From contig CM061070.1 in the NCBI GenBank assembly GCA_030762895.1, positions 104,036,554 to 104,100,553 on the forward strand: a stretch of DNA of 64,000 nt, in the 5' to 3' direction. Numbering within the stretch: position 1 is the stretch's first letter; every line of letters begins with the position of its first letter. A program made the translations under genes and the position numbers. Shown here in pieces: positions 1-11,099 of the stretch. Source of the DNA: Sophora flavescens. Its lineage: Eukaryota; Streptophyta; Magnoliopsida; Fabales; Fabaceae. The notes below the pieces were generated by a model. The model ran no database searches and was not told the DNA's origin. It worked only from the letters and a program-made list of their open reading frames with translations.

Positions 1-10
1 TCACCATATA

Positions 11-660
11 TTATAATCCACTTACAGATGGTTGTTTGATAGGCCCGAACACATCTGAGTGAACTAACTCCAGTGGTTGCTTGGTTCTGAAAGTTGACTC
101 CTCAAATGGAAGTTGATGAGCCTTTCCATATTGACATCCTGCACAGATTGTGTCCACTCTAGTGTCCAACTCGGGAAGGTCTTTGAGCATAGACTTCATC
201 ATCATGACTTTTAGCTTGTGATAGCTAACATGTGCCAATCGAGCATGCCAAAGATCTGTCATCTCGTTCTTTCTTATCTTATCTACGTATGCTGACTCAA
301 CTGACATCACATAGACAGATTCTTGGTTCTTCCCTTCTATAAACGGTGTACCAATAATTTACATATTCTGATGGACTTTCACATCATCAGGACCAAACAC
401 GACAGTTACCTGGAGCTGTCAGCTGAGAAACTGACAATAAATTCTTCTTCATCCCAGGTACATGGTAGACTCCTTGGAGTTGCACTTGCTTTGAACTGAA
501 CTTAGGTACAACCATAGTTTTACCAATATGGCTTATTGGTAATCTTGAATAATTTGTTGTCACGACCACTCGATCACCTTTATATTATGATAAGTTGAGA
601 AGCTTCTCTTTATCACCTGTCATGTGATTAGAGCATCCTAAGTCAACAATCCAACTCTTA
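11..660 (-). pseudogene. copia protease and GAG-pre-integrase remnants
   Basis: Around 597-655 the minus strand encodes a protease start reading WIVDLGCSNHMTG, where the catalytic Asp-Ser-Gly motif of copia proteases has become Asp-Leu-Gly. The segment 387-569 encodes the YHVPGMKKNLLSVSQL stretch that precedes the pre-integrase domain. The segment 11-310 encodes the zinc-binding GAG-pre-integrase domain (LWHARLAH...CAGCQYGK...HSDVFGP). The pieces are in different frames, so this is decayed. Confidence 0.75.
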
Positions 661-972
661 GTATAATCAATTTTACTAGGAGTGGATATTGCTAACGCCA
701 GCTCCTCCTTCTCTGCCACAGCAACTCCAGTTGCAACTACATCACCATATCTTCAATCGCTGCATAAAAGGCCTCCATATCCCACTCATCTTCATTATTC
801 TTTTGATTACTTGATGTAGCTGTTTTGCCTTCGGTTGTCCGCCTTTTAAATCAACAATCACGAGCAAAGTTGCCCTTCTTTCCAAAATTATAACATTCAA
901 ATTTGTGAGATTTTCCCTGCTTTTTATTGAAACTTTGATTCTTGTCAGCTCCCTCTACTTGTTGCTTCTATT

Positions 973-1659
973 TTAGCCTTTCTTTGAGTTGTCATACTTA
1001 TCTGCATGTTGATTTCTCGATCTGTTTTGCCTTTTGTTGCTGAAAAGTGATTCTTCTTCATTCTTCAAAGAAACACCAGCTACTTGTTTTCCAAGAGTCT
1101 CTTGGTTAGCTAGAAGATTTTCTAACTCTTCTAGTGATGGTTGAAATGGCCATCCTTGGATTGCAGTGATGAAATTTCTATATTCAGGCTTTAAGCCATG
1201 AATAATAATTCTTCTTTTCCTATCATCATTGATATTTGATGCAACATCTAATTCAGAGATCTCCCGACATAAAGACTTTACTTTTATAAAATATCGATTT
1301 ACCGTCAAATCACTTTGTGTGAGAGACATCAGTTCATTTTCCAAAAGTTGTAGTCTCATGTCATTTTTCTTAGAAGATTGTGAGACAAATACGTCCCAAG
1401 CCTCCTTTGGAGTTGTAGTATGTCGAATGTGTTCCAGCATCTCCTCCTCAATGGTCGTCTTTATCACGAACATCGCTTTTCCAGTTTTGATGGGCCACTT
1501 TCTCAAAGATCCTGCATCTGCTGGTGGTGTGATCTCACTCCCATTGACAACTTCCCTTAAATCTTGACCTTGCAAATACGATACTATGCAAGTCTTCCAT
1601 GTGCTATAATTTTGATTATTGAGTTTCTTGATGCAGCCAACAGAGATAAAATATGCCAT
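973..1659 (-). pseudogene. copia gag polyprotein fragment (UBN2-type)
   Basis: A 228-residue open frame starts with ATG at 1659 and is typical of copia gag: an N-terminal NYSTWK segment, a central EAWDVF segment and a leucine-rich C-terminal half ending in a basic asparagine-rich tail. Gag forms the cytoplasmic virus-like particle. The frame stops at 973, before the zinc knuckle, whose cysteines are recognisable further on (about 850-900) in another frame, so gag is separated from the rest of the polyprotein. The family assignment is clear; the element is not autonomous as it stands. Confidence 0.8.
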
Positions 1660-1859
1660 CGTGGTAACTTGTTATAACTTCCTTAGTAATAAGAAAGTTT
1701 GGTCCCAGACCAACAAGCTTTACAGTCCTTGACTGTGCACGAGCAGGGTCTCCACTAATGGTACCTCCGATTTGGCACCTCCACTAGTAGTCCCTGACTA
1801 TTAGACTTTCTTGGGAAGCACCTCAACTCTCTAGCACCTCACCTGGTCCTAGACCGTAT

Positions 1860-1873
1860 GGCTCTTGATACCA
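1860..1873 (-). other. Primer-binding site of the left-edge copia element
   Basis: On the minus strand this reads TGGTATCAAGAGCC, two bases inside the LTR. It matches the 3' end of plant initiator methionine tRNA except for one extra A, the usual primer for copia elements. Confidence 0.8.
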
Positions 1874-1875
1874 AA

Positions 1876-2292
1876 TGTTGAGAAAAATGGCAACAAGAAG
1901 TTAACAAATTTCTCTCTCTCACACACACAATAAGGGAAGCGAAGAAGCAAGAATGCTACTCAATTGCTTTAATTCATTCTAAACACACACAAAACAAACA
2001 TACAACAAATATGCCTTATAGGCTTACAAATATAATAAAATAAGAAGTGACTTATTAACTAAGTAACTTATCAACTAAGTAAACTCAGGAAATAAGATAT
2101 TAAAAGACTTAACGACTAAGTAATCTGAGTCAAACTTTGCAACTCAAGTCAAAGTTTGCAACTCAATTCTAATTTTAATTTGCTAACTTGAAAGGCCAAA
2201 GTTGCAACTCAATTTGCAATTGAATTTTCAACTCAAAGTTATAGAAAGACTATGCAATCTTTTCTTGATAATAATTATTGATTTTCTCAACA
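1876..2292 (-). repeat. 5' LTR of the left-edge copia element
   Basis: The 417-bp segment is bounded by TGTTGAGAAAA and its inverted match TTTTCTCAACA, giving the TG...CA termini of an LTR. It abuts the primer-binding site directly. Inside are many short repeats of the type caactcaa / actaagtaa. Confidence 0.85.
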
Positions 2293-2441
2293 ATATCCTA
2301 TCCCTATGCAATCTTTCTTTTTGGGCTTAGACCTTATTACTAAAAAGAAAAAAGAAAAAACCACCTCAAACATTCCTCACCTTCTTCACTTGAGCCACCA
2401 AATACTTACCAAGTGAGAAACCCTGAGGGTGAATAAACTCA
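2293..2441. other. Short spacer, nothing recognised
   Basis: This lies between the copia LTR and the start of the 2.8-kb direct repeat. No coding potential or repeat structure was recognised. Confidence 0.4.
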
Positions 2442-5250
2442 AAGAACATCATTACAGAAGAACTTAACAGTTAACATCCTTACAACCAGTAAAAAAAAAC
2501 TTCTATCAAACATTCCCCTTTGATATCAGTAATAAGATTTCTTAACTATTAAATCAATAACTTTTTTTTGCATAACATGATAATATATTGATATTAATAT
2601 TATTTATTTGACAAAATTAGTTTTTTTTTCCTCTAACTTATTTGTTTTGTTCAAATTGTCCTCTAACTTTTATTTGTATCAAGCTAGTCATTTAACACCG
2701 TGAAAAAATACGTCAAAAGCAAACAAAATTTATTTTTCTCACTCTTCTTCCTTTCCTTCTTCCTAAATCCTAAATTCCATTAACGGCTACCTAATCACTC
2801 TATCAATGGAAATGACTTCCTTCAAATTTGGAGCAAAGTGTGGTGACGTGTGGTTCTGGGTTGACAGCATTCGGTGAGGCGGCTAGTGGTGGTCAATCAC
2901 CAAAAATGATGGTAGAAGTTGCTAAAGAAAATGGTGGATGGAAGAGATAGAATAATTTTGTATTGACTTTTAATAGATTTTTTTTATAATTTTATAACAT
3001 TTCTGAGAGTTATTAGGCAAATATTAACATTCATAAAGTTAATGGACTAACTTGACAGAAGTAAAAAAATTACAAGATTAACTTGAACAAACCAATTAAG
3101 TTAGAAGGAGACAAATACTAATTTAACCTATTTTTTTGAAATATATATTATAAAATGTACCTCAATTTTAGTTTATTTTCTTCTTCTTTTTCCTTTAATT
3201 CTATGGTTTAGCTATGCATGTTCAAACTTACATATTATGTTAATATATCGGTTTGACCCAATTCTGTCTCGGACATTATCAGCTTACGACTGAGGTTAGG
3301 TTCATGTCCAAATAAAAGACCCTATCAAAATATCGAGTCGGATTCGGGTCCGCCTCCAAATCCTTCTCATGAACACCCCTAAATTTGACTGGACTAACTG
3401 AAGGACCGATTATAGATTTTCCAAACCAATCGACCATTCTGATTCAATTGTGAAAATAGTAAAGGACCAATTCTTGATTTTCTATTCCGATCGGCAAATC
3501 TGATTCAATTCTAAAAATTGTGAACTAGAATCTAACTATTGAATCTACTTCTAGGTTAGTTGACTTAGTCCAATTCTTATAATTAAGAGTAATGATTAAT
3601 AGTGCGAAAACAAATCGTACCATGATTCCCCATGATTTTTATCGGATATTTACCTTCTTCGTGATTTCCGTCACCTTTTCGATGATTTTCATTTTTCTTC
3701 TTTACATCGTGATATTCATTGTTTCGCACCACATTGTATGAAAAAAATGCATACTAAATAACACTAATGTCCTTATAATAACACAATTATCTCTTATCAC
3801 TAACTACACAAACAATCAACTGTTTTAAACTAAAACTCTTAGAGCAAGAGAGAGATGGAGAAAAATTAAGCATATTTCATATAACAATCAAGTTTCTTGC
3901 AAGCACAATCAAATTCATATGTTAGAGGCATCAAAAGGAGAAGAAAGAAGAACCTGGAGATGAAGGGATCGAAAAGCTTCAAAGTTCAAAACCTTCTGCT
4001 TTGATCCTCTACTTCTCTATTGCATTGGCCCTTTAGTAGTGAGGTCCACCCCCTTCTTATAAAACAAGAAAATGAGCTGATGTACTTGTAGATTGGGAAA
4101 GGTCAGGCCCCCTAACTTTTTTTATTAAAAAAATTAATTACTATTTTTTTAATTCTAAAATTACTAGTAGATAGGCTTGAAAATTATTTCTGATCTATGT
4201 CATTGGTTGGTAAATACTAGAAAAGCAGAGTCTATCCTCTTGTGTATAGAGTGATAATTATTATTCTCACACTTCCTGTTGTTACAACTATTACAAAATA
4301 TTCTTTTTAGCTATGGATATAGTCAAAACTATACTTCGCAACAAGATGCTAGATGAATTTTTGATTGACTGTCAGCTAGCATACATTGAAAAGAAAATTA
4401 CTAAAAAGTTTAGTGTATAAATAAATGATTTCCGTGACATGCAAGGTGTCTTGTGTTTTGATAGATTATTAATGTAATTAACATTTTGGAACATATAGTT
4501 ATGAATATTTTGTATGAAATTTAATGTCTATATATTTGTTGGATGAACTTTAATTTTTGTAGTCAGTTCCCCTCCGCCAATCATCTAAGTCTGGCTTCGT
4601 CCCTGGACGCCCACAACATTTCTACTATAAATTTATAATTTTGAAATCATTAAGGGCATGTTTGTTTTGTTTCTAGTTTCCTGTTTTCATTTCCTGTTTT
4701 TAGAAATAATTACAAAATTGTCACATTGTTTTCATTTTGTTTCCTGTTTTCAGATATTTGTAAAGGAAAAACTGAAAACAACTTTTTTTTTTTTTTTTTC
4801 TGTTTTTACCGTTTCTTGTACAAATTTCTGAAAACAAGAAACAAAATGAAAACAAGGTGGCAATTTTGCAATTAATTCTGAAAACAGGAAACTAGAACCA
4901 AAACAAAGAGGCCCTGATATGCTTTCATTTGCTTCTTTTCTTTTTTAAAATATTTGAGAATAAAATATAGAAAAAAAATCTTTTAAATTAATTCAATAAA
5001 TTTTATTACAACAACATTTTCATTGAATCCAACAAAAGAAAACTTCCAAACCCCTTTATGTTTGTCATTGAAAATAAAATTTTAAAAATATTTGTTACTA
5101 GCTTGTACAACACATGCGATTCTTTTCTTTTAAAAAAATTAATATATATTTAATTATTATTTATTTAAAGTTTTAAATTTAATACATGTGTAAGTTACAA
5201 TTTCATAGGTTAATTTTGATACATTATTAGTGTAAATTTTTTGTCAACTA
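2442..5250. repeat. Large direct repeat, copy 1 (partner at 61221-64000)
   Basis: Apart from scattered substitutions and small indels, the sequence from 2442 onward is repeated in the same orientation from 61221 to the window's right edge. Both copies include the same CT/AT-rich stretches, a segment ending in gaacacccct near 3370, and the same MITE. There are no long open frames and no clear LTR-type TG...CA ends. It is either a dispersed non-coding repeat or a segmental duplication. The full length is unknown because copy 2 is cut by the window edge. Confidence 0.85.
4654..4914. mobile_element. MITE-like element with long terminal inverted repeats
   Basis: The left end gggcatgtttgttttg... 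and the right end ...caaaacaaagaggccc are inverted copies, and the complementarity continues inward through tttctagtttcctgtttt. The whole unit of about 260 bp can fold into a hairpin. It is present in both copies of the surrounding repeat (second copy 63399-63655). I could not identify a clean target duplication, so the superfamily is open. Confidence 0.65.
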
Positions 5251-5385
5251 ATCATAAATCATACATTTAACTTTTAAGGTAGTTATGATAAGGGTCAAAC
5301 ATTTTCAATGATTTGGTAATTTATAATTGGTTGACAATGTAAAAAAAATTACATTGACAATGCGTACCAATTAAAACCACAATTT
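5197..5385. repeat. Inverted-repeat, MITE-like segment
   Basis: The segment agtgtaaattttttgtcaac at the left pairs imperfectly with gttgacaatgtaaaaaaaat at the right, with AT-rich DNA between. This looks like a degenerate foldback element. The left half also appears at the extreme right edge of the window in the second copy of the large repeat. Confidence 0.45.
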
Positions 5386-5469
5386 AATATGATATACATG
5401 GATAATATGTAATAAATTTAAACTACTTGCTTCATTACCATTTAATTTTTTTTTTTTAAAATGTGTGAG

Positions 5470-5625
5470 AAAAATTATATAAAGTTTAAAGATTAGTTTT
5501 TTTTTAAAGGAAATACTTGATATGCAGAAAACATAGAACTGACATCCCAGCTATGCTGGCACTCCCGAGCTCACCAATCATCAGTAGCAACTGCAGGAAA
5601 AAATTATATAAAGTTTAAAGATTAG
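5470..5625 (-). mobile_element. Short non-LTR (LINE-end) insertion with target duplication
   Basis: About 102 bp (5497-5598) is flanked by a 27-bp direct repeat (5470-5496 and 5599-5625). Read on the minus strand, the insert ends in a run of A residues next to the target repeat, as expected for target-primed reverse transcription. The insert is too short to code and is probably a 5'-truncated LINE 3' end. Confidence 0.7.
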
Positions 5626-5850
5626 TTATATATTTTGGTTCCCCGGGTATCCCGCGTGCAACTACGACAAAGCCGTGGAAGCCACAAGGCAACTAAGACA
5701 CTTGGCTTAGGCCCCACATTCAATTAGCTATTTACCTATTATAATTTTATATATTATATAAAGGTCCAAAAATCTAACATGTAACAAATACATCAAAACG
5801 GGACAAAGGCCCAACAATAACAACATATATGTGAGTGGGATTTAATTAAG

Positions 5851-6060
5851 AAAAATGTTAGCAACACACTATCTAACACATTCTTTCCAACACACTCCCT
5901 CCTAGTGGTTGAAATTCATGTGGGTCATACAAAATTAAAGTGAGATCCAGATGAATTAATGGGACCCGTTTCCAAAATAGTGAGACCCACATGAATTTCA
6001 ATCAATATGTGAGAGTGTATTGGAAAAAGCGTGTTAGAAAGTATGTTGCTAGCACTCCTC
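5851..6060. mobile_element. Foldback MITE
   Basis: The two halves are near-perfect inverted copies: the left half runs from atgttagcaacacac through ttgaaattcatgtgggtc, and the right half returns through gacccacatgaatttcaa to gttgctagcactcctc. This gives terminal inverted repeats of roughly 80 bp around a short loop. There is no coding capacity. The superfamily was not assigned because the target duplication is unclear. Confidence 0.7.
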
Positions 6061-6537
6061 TTTTATTAAAGCATTAAGTAGCAACGTTTGCAAGCCCAAG
6101 TTGGCATCAAGTGCTATGATTATATGACCCAACAATCTTAATTCATTTTTTTAAAATGGGATGGTCTTAATACTTATAAGTGTGTAGGAGTGAAATCTCG
6201 GGAAAGTAAAAATTGATTGCAATTGGAACTATTTGTTCCTTTCGTCTAAGAAGATTAAGCGTTGATACCGTTGGAGAAAAATCAGTTGTGCATGTGATTT
6301 TTTAAATGACAAACAATGAATTGAAATTAATAAAGTAATGGTTTTTCCATATGTAGAATAAAATGTAAAAAAATCTCTAATAGATCTACCTTAGACCCCA
6401 AAATGTCTGGACACGTACGGCTCTGAACTACGATCCTCAAGTCGGATATGACTACAAGAACGACAAAGCTCTCCTTCAAGAGTTAGATTATGTATAAAAA
6501 TTGCATATATTAATTTTTGTATAGGATAAATAACTAA

Positions 6538-6543
6538 GTAGTG

Positions 6544-6595
<52 letters not shown>

Positions 6596-6691
6596 TTTTG
6601 TAGGGCCAAGAGTCGAACTCGAGACTTCTAGTTAAATTGGAAGAGACCCGTGCCATTTCATCCAAGAGCTCTTGGGTGTAGTGTTATATAT
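6538..6691 (-). mobile_element. tRNA-type SINE with (TA)n tail
   Basis: A 14-bp direct repeat (gtagtgttatatat at 6538-6551 and 6678-6691) flanks about 126 bp. On the minus strand the body begins near CCAAGAGCTCTTGG, contains a B-box-like GAGTTCGACTC as in RNA polymerase III promoters, and ends in a long TA run (about 6546-6592). Perfect target duplications plus a B-box and a simple-sequence tail identify a SINE. Its A-box is poorly conserved. Confidence 0.7.
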
Positions 6692-7577
6692 TTAGATTGT
6701 ACAAATTGGAAGAAACAAATATTTTTTGATCTTTTACCATATTGGGATTTGCCAATTTGGGAATAATAAAAGCCTAGCCCCCGAACTTAATTTGATTTGT
6801 TGGAGATGAACTTATATGGGAGTAATGGAAAGGTTCAAGAACCTTACACTATTAAAATTTGTTAATTTGGAAGCAGTAAAAGTTTTGAGCAGGATCATGA
6901 ATGCCTAGATAATAATCAAAGAATTGAAAAATATATACAAGAGATGATAACATAAGTTATTAAGTTAACCAATATTATTCCATATACATTGAACCGGATT
7001 TTGGCTCACTTGATCGACCTTTTTGTCACAGTCCAATTTCAAGGATTGTGATGGATTGAGGATCAAATATTTCTAATTTTCGAGGCCTCACTAGTAAAAG
7101 CAAAACTAAATACTATCCATAACAAATCCCACGAGAATAACCATATAAATCATATAAATATCTTAAGTAAAACCCTTATAATGATGGCAGACTTCCTATT
7201 ATTCAGGATAACATGATAATTATAAGTTATATTAAATTGAACTTAAATGAACATATGTGACTTTATCAATAATTAAACTATAGACAATATATATGCATAT
7301 CACCATGCAAGATGAATGGACCTAACCCTATAATTGCAAACTCGGGTATCAAGTCTTTAAGCCTCTTGTATCAATTTAAAAGTGAAACGAGTCTCTATGG
7401 TGGAGGTATAGAAAAGGCAAATGTTTTTTTGAAGACAAAAATAGGGACATTATACGGTGTCCATGTGTTTTTTTAATGTATTATTTGAATGCATGTATAT
7501 AAGAAGATAAAAAGTAAGTGAGAGATAGAGATAAATATATACGGTATCATATATGGTGTCTAAAACATAACTGTATA
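6692..7577. other. Non-coding AT-rich DNA
   Basis: No gene, RNA or structured repeat was recognised in this stretch. Confidence 0.4.
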
Positions 7578-8300
7578 CAGTGGCAGACGCAGGTAGTCGT
7601 GAGGGTGTGCACATGCACCCCTCATCTTTTAAAAGTAAATATGACTGTCTTAAATGTTTTATTTTGCCTCCGATTATTGATTTATTTGCACCAATGTCAC
7701 GCTACCTTCTTTTTTTATTTCTTCATCTCACGTTCAGACAATTTTGGTCCTGCGGTTTTTTTTTAGCAAATCTGGTCCCCTTATTTTTTTTTCATTGTTG
7801 CAAATTCGGTCATTACGTCTAATGTCCGTCAATTTTCCAATGATCAATAAAGAGTAACCAATGCTTTAAGAGCATAGAACCTCTTGTTGAGCTTATGTGG
7901 TGAATGACCCTTTGGTGGAATATAAAAAAAAATCCAGAAAGGAGGCACAAAACTGAAAATGTCATGGAGGAAATTAAATCATGTAGAAATGGAGAGGCAC
8001 ATGAGGAAGAAGCTCAATCAGAGGTTCTATGTGTTTAAACAATGGTTCTTCTCTATGGTCATTGAAAAAATTGAAGGATATTGGACGAAATGTCCAAATT
8101 TACAACATTAAAAAAAATAGGGAGACCAAAGATACTCAAAAGAAACTACAAGGATCAAAAACATTCTTTATTTCTTAAAAAAAAGGATCAAAATCGCACG
8201 TGACCAACATTAGAAGGATAAAAGTACAATTAAGCCTTATAATTATCATTAATTTTTTTTGGAAATAGAATGCCCCACTGACCCAGTGGATCCGCCACTG
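7578..8300. mobile_element. Non-autonomous hAT-type element
   Basis: The ends are CAGTGGCAGA and TCCGCCACTG, inverted matches with one difference. They are flanked by a perfect 8-bp target duplication, actgtata (7570-7577 and 8301-8308), the hAT signature. At 723 bp with no transposase frame it is non-autonomous. Copy B carries the same right end and flank (30501-30572), so insertion preceded the A/B split. Confidence 0.8.
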
Positions 8301-9205
8301 ACTGTATAGAAAATGTCTTACCAGAGTTTGAAAATTATAAATCATAAAAAACCGAATTTTACAACTTAAAATAGATAGATACGATGACATTCAAGTAATC
8401 AAGTGCCACTTATAAGTATACTTTGTATGCAAGTCATGACAACCAAGGAAAGGGGAACCAACCCTCTTCCAAACCAGGGAAAGCAATGTTAGAGACGTTT
8501 GAACTGTGTTACACTGAGAGTGAAAAATATGTAGTAACATATAGAAGATGCAGAGTTTCCCAGTCTTCTAATTCAATTTTTTTTTTTTTATATGTAAAAA
8601 CTTGAGCATTAAAAAGCATTAAATTATCAAATGTTATTGAAAAGCACTGATATTGTAGGTAGTCTTTCATGATATTTGTTATGCATACTGAAAATGGTTC
8701 CCATGTCTAGGCATAGTGAGGGTCTAAGGCATGTTCTAGTTACCACACACTTGTAGGGTCTTGTAACAGTTCCAATTTGGGTTTATAATGGTGAGTGTAA
8801 TACTGTAATTCCATAAAGAATGCAATTTGAGTTATACTACAGTGCACCTTAAGGATGTGGGAGTTCTACAGGCATGGTTCAAAGTTCAAATATCAATACT
8901 CAACATGGCTAGCTCCCATTTTGTTTGATGTCTATTCAAGCTTAATTTACACTATTTAAAGAAAAGGTTATATTTACAATATACTTGGTCCATACTCCAG
9001 AGTTACAGCATGGCATCAGGAGAAAAATGTCTCCCAGTCTACAATTGTCTCACAGAAATTAGTAATGACAAAAGGCATTTTAAGATCTAGAGACCTGATA
9101 TCTAACCATGTAATTGGATTTTAGTTTTTTTAAGGGAACCAAAAGTAGTCACCTAACTTCTGAAAATCATACAACAAAAGCCACTTCACTTTCTTTCACC
9201 TCTCA
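8301..9205. other. 3' flank of MLO copy A
   Basis: No coding sequence was found. It aligns with 30565-30827 plus 40054-41420 of copy B, which is split there by a CACTA element and a hAT MITE. Confidence 0.5.
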
Positions 9206-10215
9206 TTATCTTCCACTTGGCATAGAGGAGGATCTTGCAATTGCTTCTGCACTAGCACTGAATGGTGCTGACGAAGATATTGAAGCCGAGGGTCGAAGGA
9301 GGGGTGTGGCAGCCCTACTTGAAGCTTCATTTGCAATAGGCAAAGGGGAAGATGTAATATTTGTTACTTTTTGTAATTCTACTTCAGTGCCAGTGGCAGT
9401 TCCAGGGGTATCGATTAATTGATCGTCTTCTTCGATAGACAATACAGTGCTGGTGTCTGTATGAATGGTGGAATCGTCGGTGAACATACCATGTCTCTCT
9501 TTCTCCTAGCTGCCTTCCCCCATCCATGAATCGTTTCCCTTATCGTCTGTGGAATTAATGCAGCCTTATAGTTTGTTCCCATCTGAAAAAGCTGTTATTG
9601 CATGAGACATGACAGTGAACAAAATGATTCACTAAAACTGTTATCCTTCACTAAAATGATTCATTCAATGCAACTTCATTTCTCAAGCAAACATGTTAGT
9701 AGTAGTCATGTCTAAATGAAGCCCGTTAATTAGGTACGCCATTTATATGACTTGACTTCCAAAACTAAAAACATGTCATGTACTCAGACATAAATTCATA
9801 ATTCTGTTTTACAATCTAAGTCATGGATTACCTGTGTAACAAGTGCATAAAGTGGCAATGTGCTGTAGTTGCAAAGAAACTGTCCAGCAAACCTACAAAG
9901 TTGAATAAGGGAAAAGATAAAAGGCACATGGTTGATTTAACTAGAAATTCTTGTGTAGACTAAGCCAATAAATAACTACCACTGACATTTTACATTGAAC
10001 AATTGCATAAATTTCCGTTCTAAATAGTTGTTTTATATTTAAAATGATGACATGTTAGTTCTTTATAGACTTAGTTTACACAAGACCTATCTGATTTAAC
10101 ATCATAAATAGAAAAAAATAAGAAAGGTTGTCATGATTTCTGCATACCCCAAGATTAGCCTTAAATACACGAGAAGATGATTTCTAATAAAGCAGGAATT
10201 GTATCCGAACTGCCA
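9206..10215 (-). pseudogene. MLO-like gene copy A, exons 13-15
   Basis: Exon 13 (10215-10148) encodes the WQFGYNSCFIRNH segment of the last MLO transmembrane region. Exon 14 (9892-9832) encodes FAGQFLCNYSTLPLYALVTQ. Exon 15 (9582-9206) encodes MGTNYKAALIP, the calmodulin-binding-like GWGKAARRKR region and the cytoplasmic tail ending SSSMPSGR before a TAA. All junctions obey GT-AG. Near 9490, copy A has one base fewer than copy B just before the tail, so the exon enters the tail out of frame. The tail (DDSTIHTDTST, SSRAATPLLRPSASISS) resembles the MLO11 type. Confidence 0.88.
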
Positions 10216-10428
10216 CTGCAGTCAAAAAATACATTTTACTAGTTAGTCGAGTGCTAAATTTAAGTTGCACTGTGTGTAAATCTTTCATGTTTTCCTTGTG
10301 GTTCATTATCTCATTCAATATGGAGATAATGATTCATTACAAGAAATATATGTTGTATCTTATTTTATTTCAACTCCAAAATACATTATGTTGCTTAAAT
10401 TTTTCATAAATTTGTTTTTGAACAATAC

Positions 10429-10615
10429 ATCTCTTCTACAATTCACCATATATATTTGTGATTTAATTGTAATGCACCATCAATATAAGGATTTTTTACA
10501 CTATCAACCAATCATGAATTGTCAATCATTAAAAATGTTTTCCTCTTATAATGACTTCATTAAAAATCACACATGAGATAATTCATGATGGATTGACTGT
10601 TACAATGATAGTGTA
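10429..10615. repeat. MITE-like inverted repeat in MLO intron 12 (copy A)
   Basis: The stretch acactatcaaccaatcatg pairs loosely with gattgactgttacaatgatagtgt on the other side of an AT-rich centre. Copy B carries a related segment near 42780-42915. This is probably a degenerate intronic MITE. Confidence 0.4.
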
Positions 10616-10682
10616 TTACCATTAAACTCTTATCTTTATCACTCCATGGTCTAATTCTACATCTTAACATGGATAAGAAAGT

Positions 10683-11072
10683 TCTTAAGAATCAAGCAAT
10701 AAGTAAAAATTATGCATAAAAGCAAGGATTGAGGCAATATAGAGAATTGTATTATACTGCATTCATTGAAAAATACATCAGGCTAAGGCCTGCTATTTAT
10801 ATGAGAAGGAAAGAGCAGAAAAAAAAAGGAAAAGGTAGCACTGCTACGTGATATTCTGTGGATCATACGGTTGAGGTTGTTAAGGGTGGAGAGAATAAAG
10901 GTGGATGGATGATTCTGGATGGGAAAGTTTGTTACTGAACTTGCTGAGCTGGCATTCTCAACGATTCTCCCATTTGTCCTTTCTGCTCATGTACCCGTGT
11001 GAGCATTTGCATCATTTGTCATTTGTTGAGCATTTGCATCATTTGTATTCTCATTTATTTGATATTTTGACA
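10683..11072 (-). repeat. 3' LTR of copia element in copy A
   Basis: This 390-bp copy matches 15505-15894. On the minus strand it begins TGTCAAAATATC and ends TTCTTAAGA; the 3' terminus is GA rather than the canonical CA in both LTRs. It is preceded by the polypurine tract at about 11073-11080. Confidence 0.92.
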
Positions 11073-11099
11073 TCCCCCCACAAGCTGGAGCATGGTAAA

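Larger units (their letters stand above)
1..2292 (-). mobile_element. Ty1/copia retrotransposon, 5' part, cut by window edge
   Basis: The minus strand reads, in order, 5' LTR (2292-1876), primer-binding site, gag, zinc knuckle and protease remnants, and the GAG-pre-integrase domain, then runs off the left edge. Integrase, reverse transcriptase and the 3' LTR are not in view. That gene order is characteristic of copia elements. The five bases after the LTR (atatc, 2293-2297) would be one half of the target duplication; its partner lies outside the window. The coding part is interrupted by stops and frameshifts, so this copy is inactive. Confidence 0.9.

Noticed and set aside
8175..8390. Small frame at the hAT right end
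   Set aside because: It crosses the element boundary and its target duplication, and has no similarity to any protein I recognise.
10298..10576. 92-residue frame on the plus strand
   Set aside because: It lies antisense in MLO intron 12 over a MITE-like inverted repeat and is disrupted in copy B.
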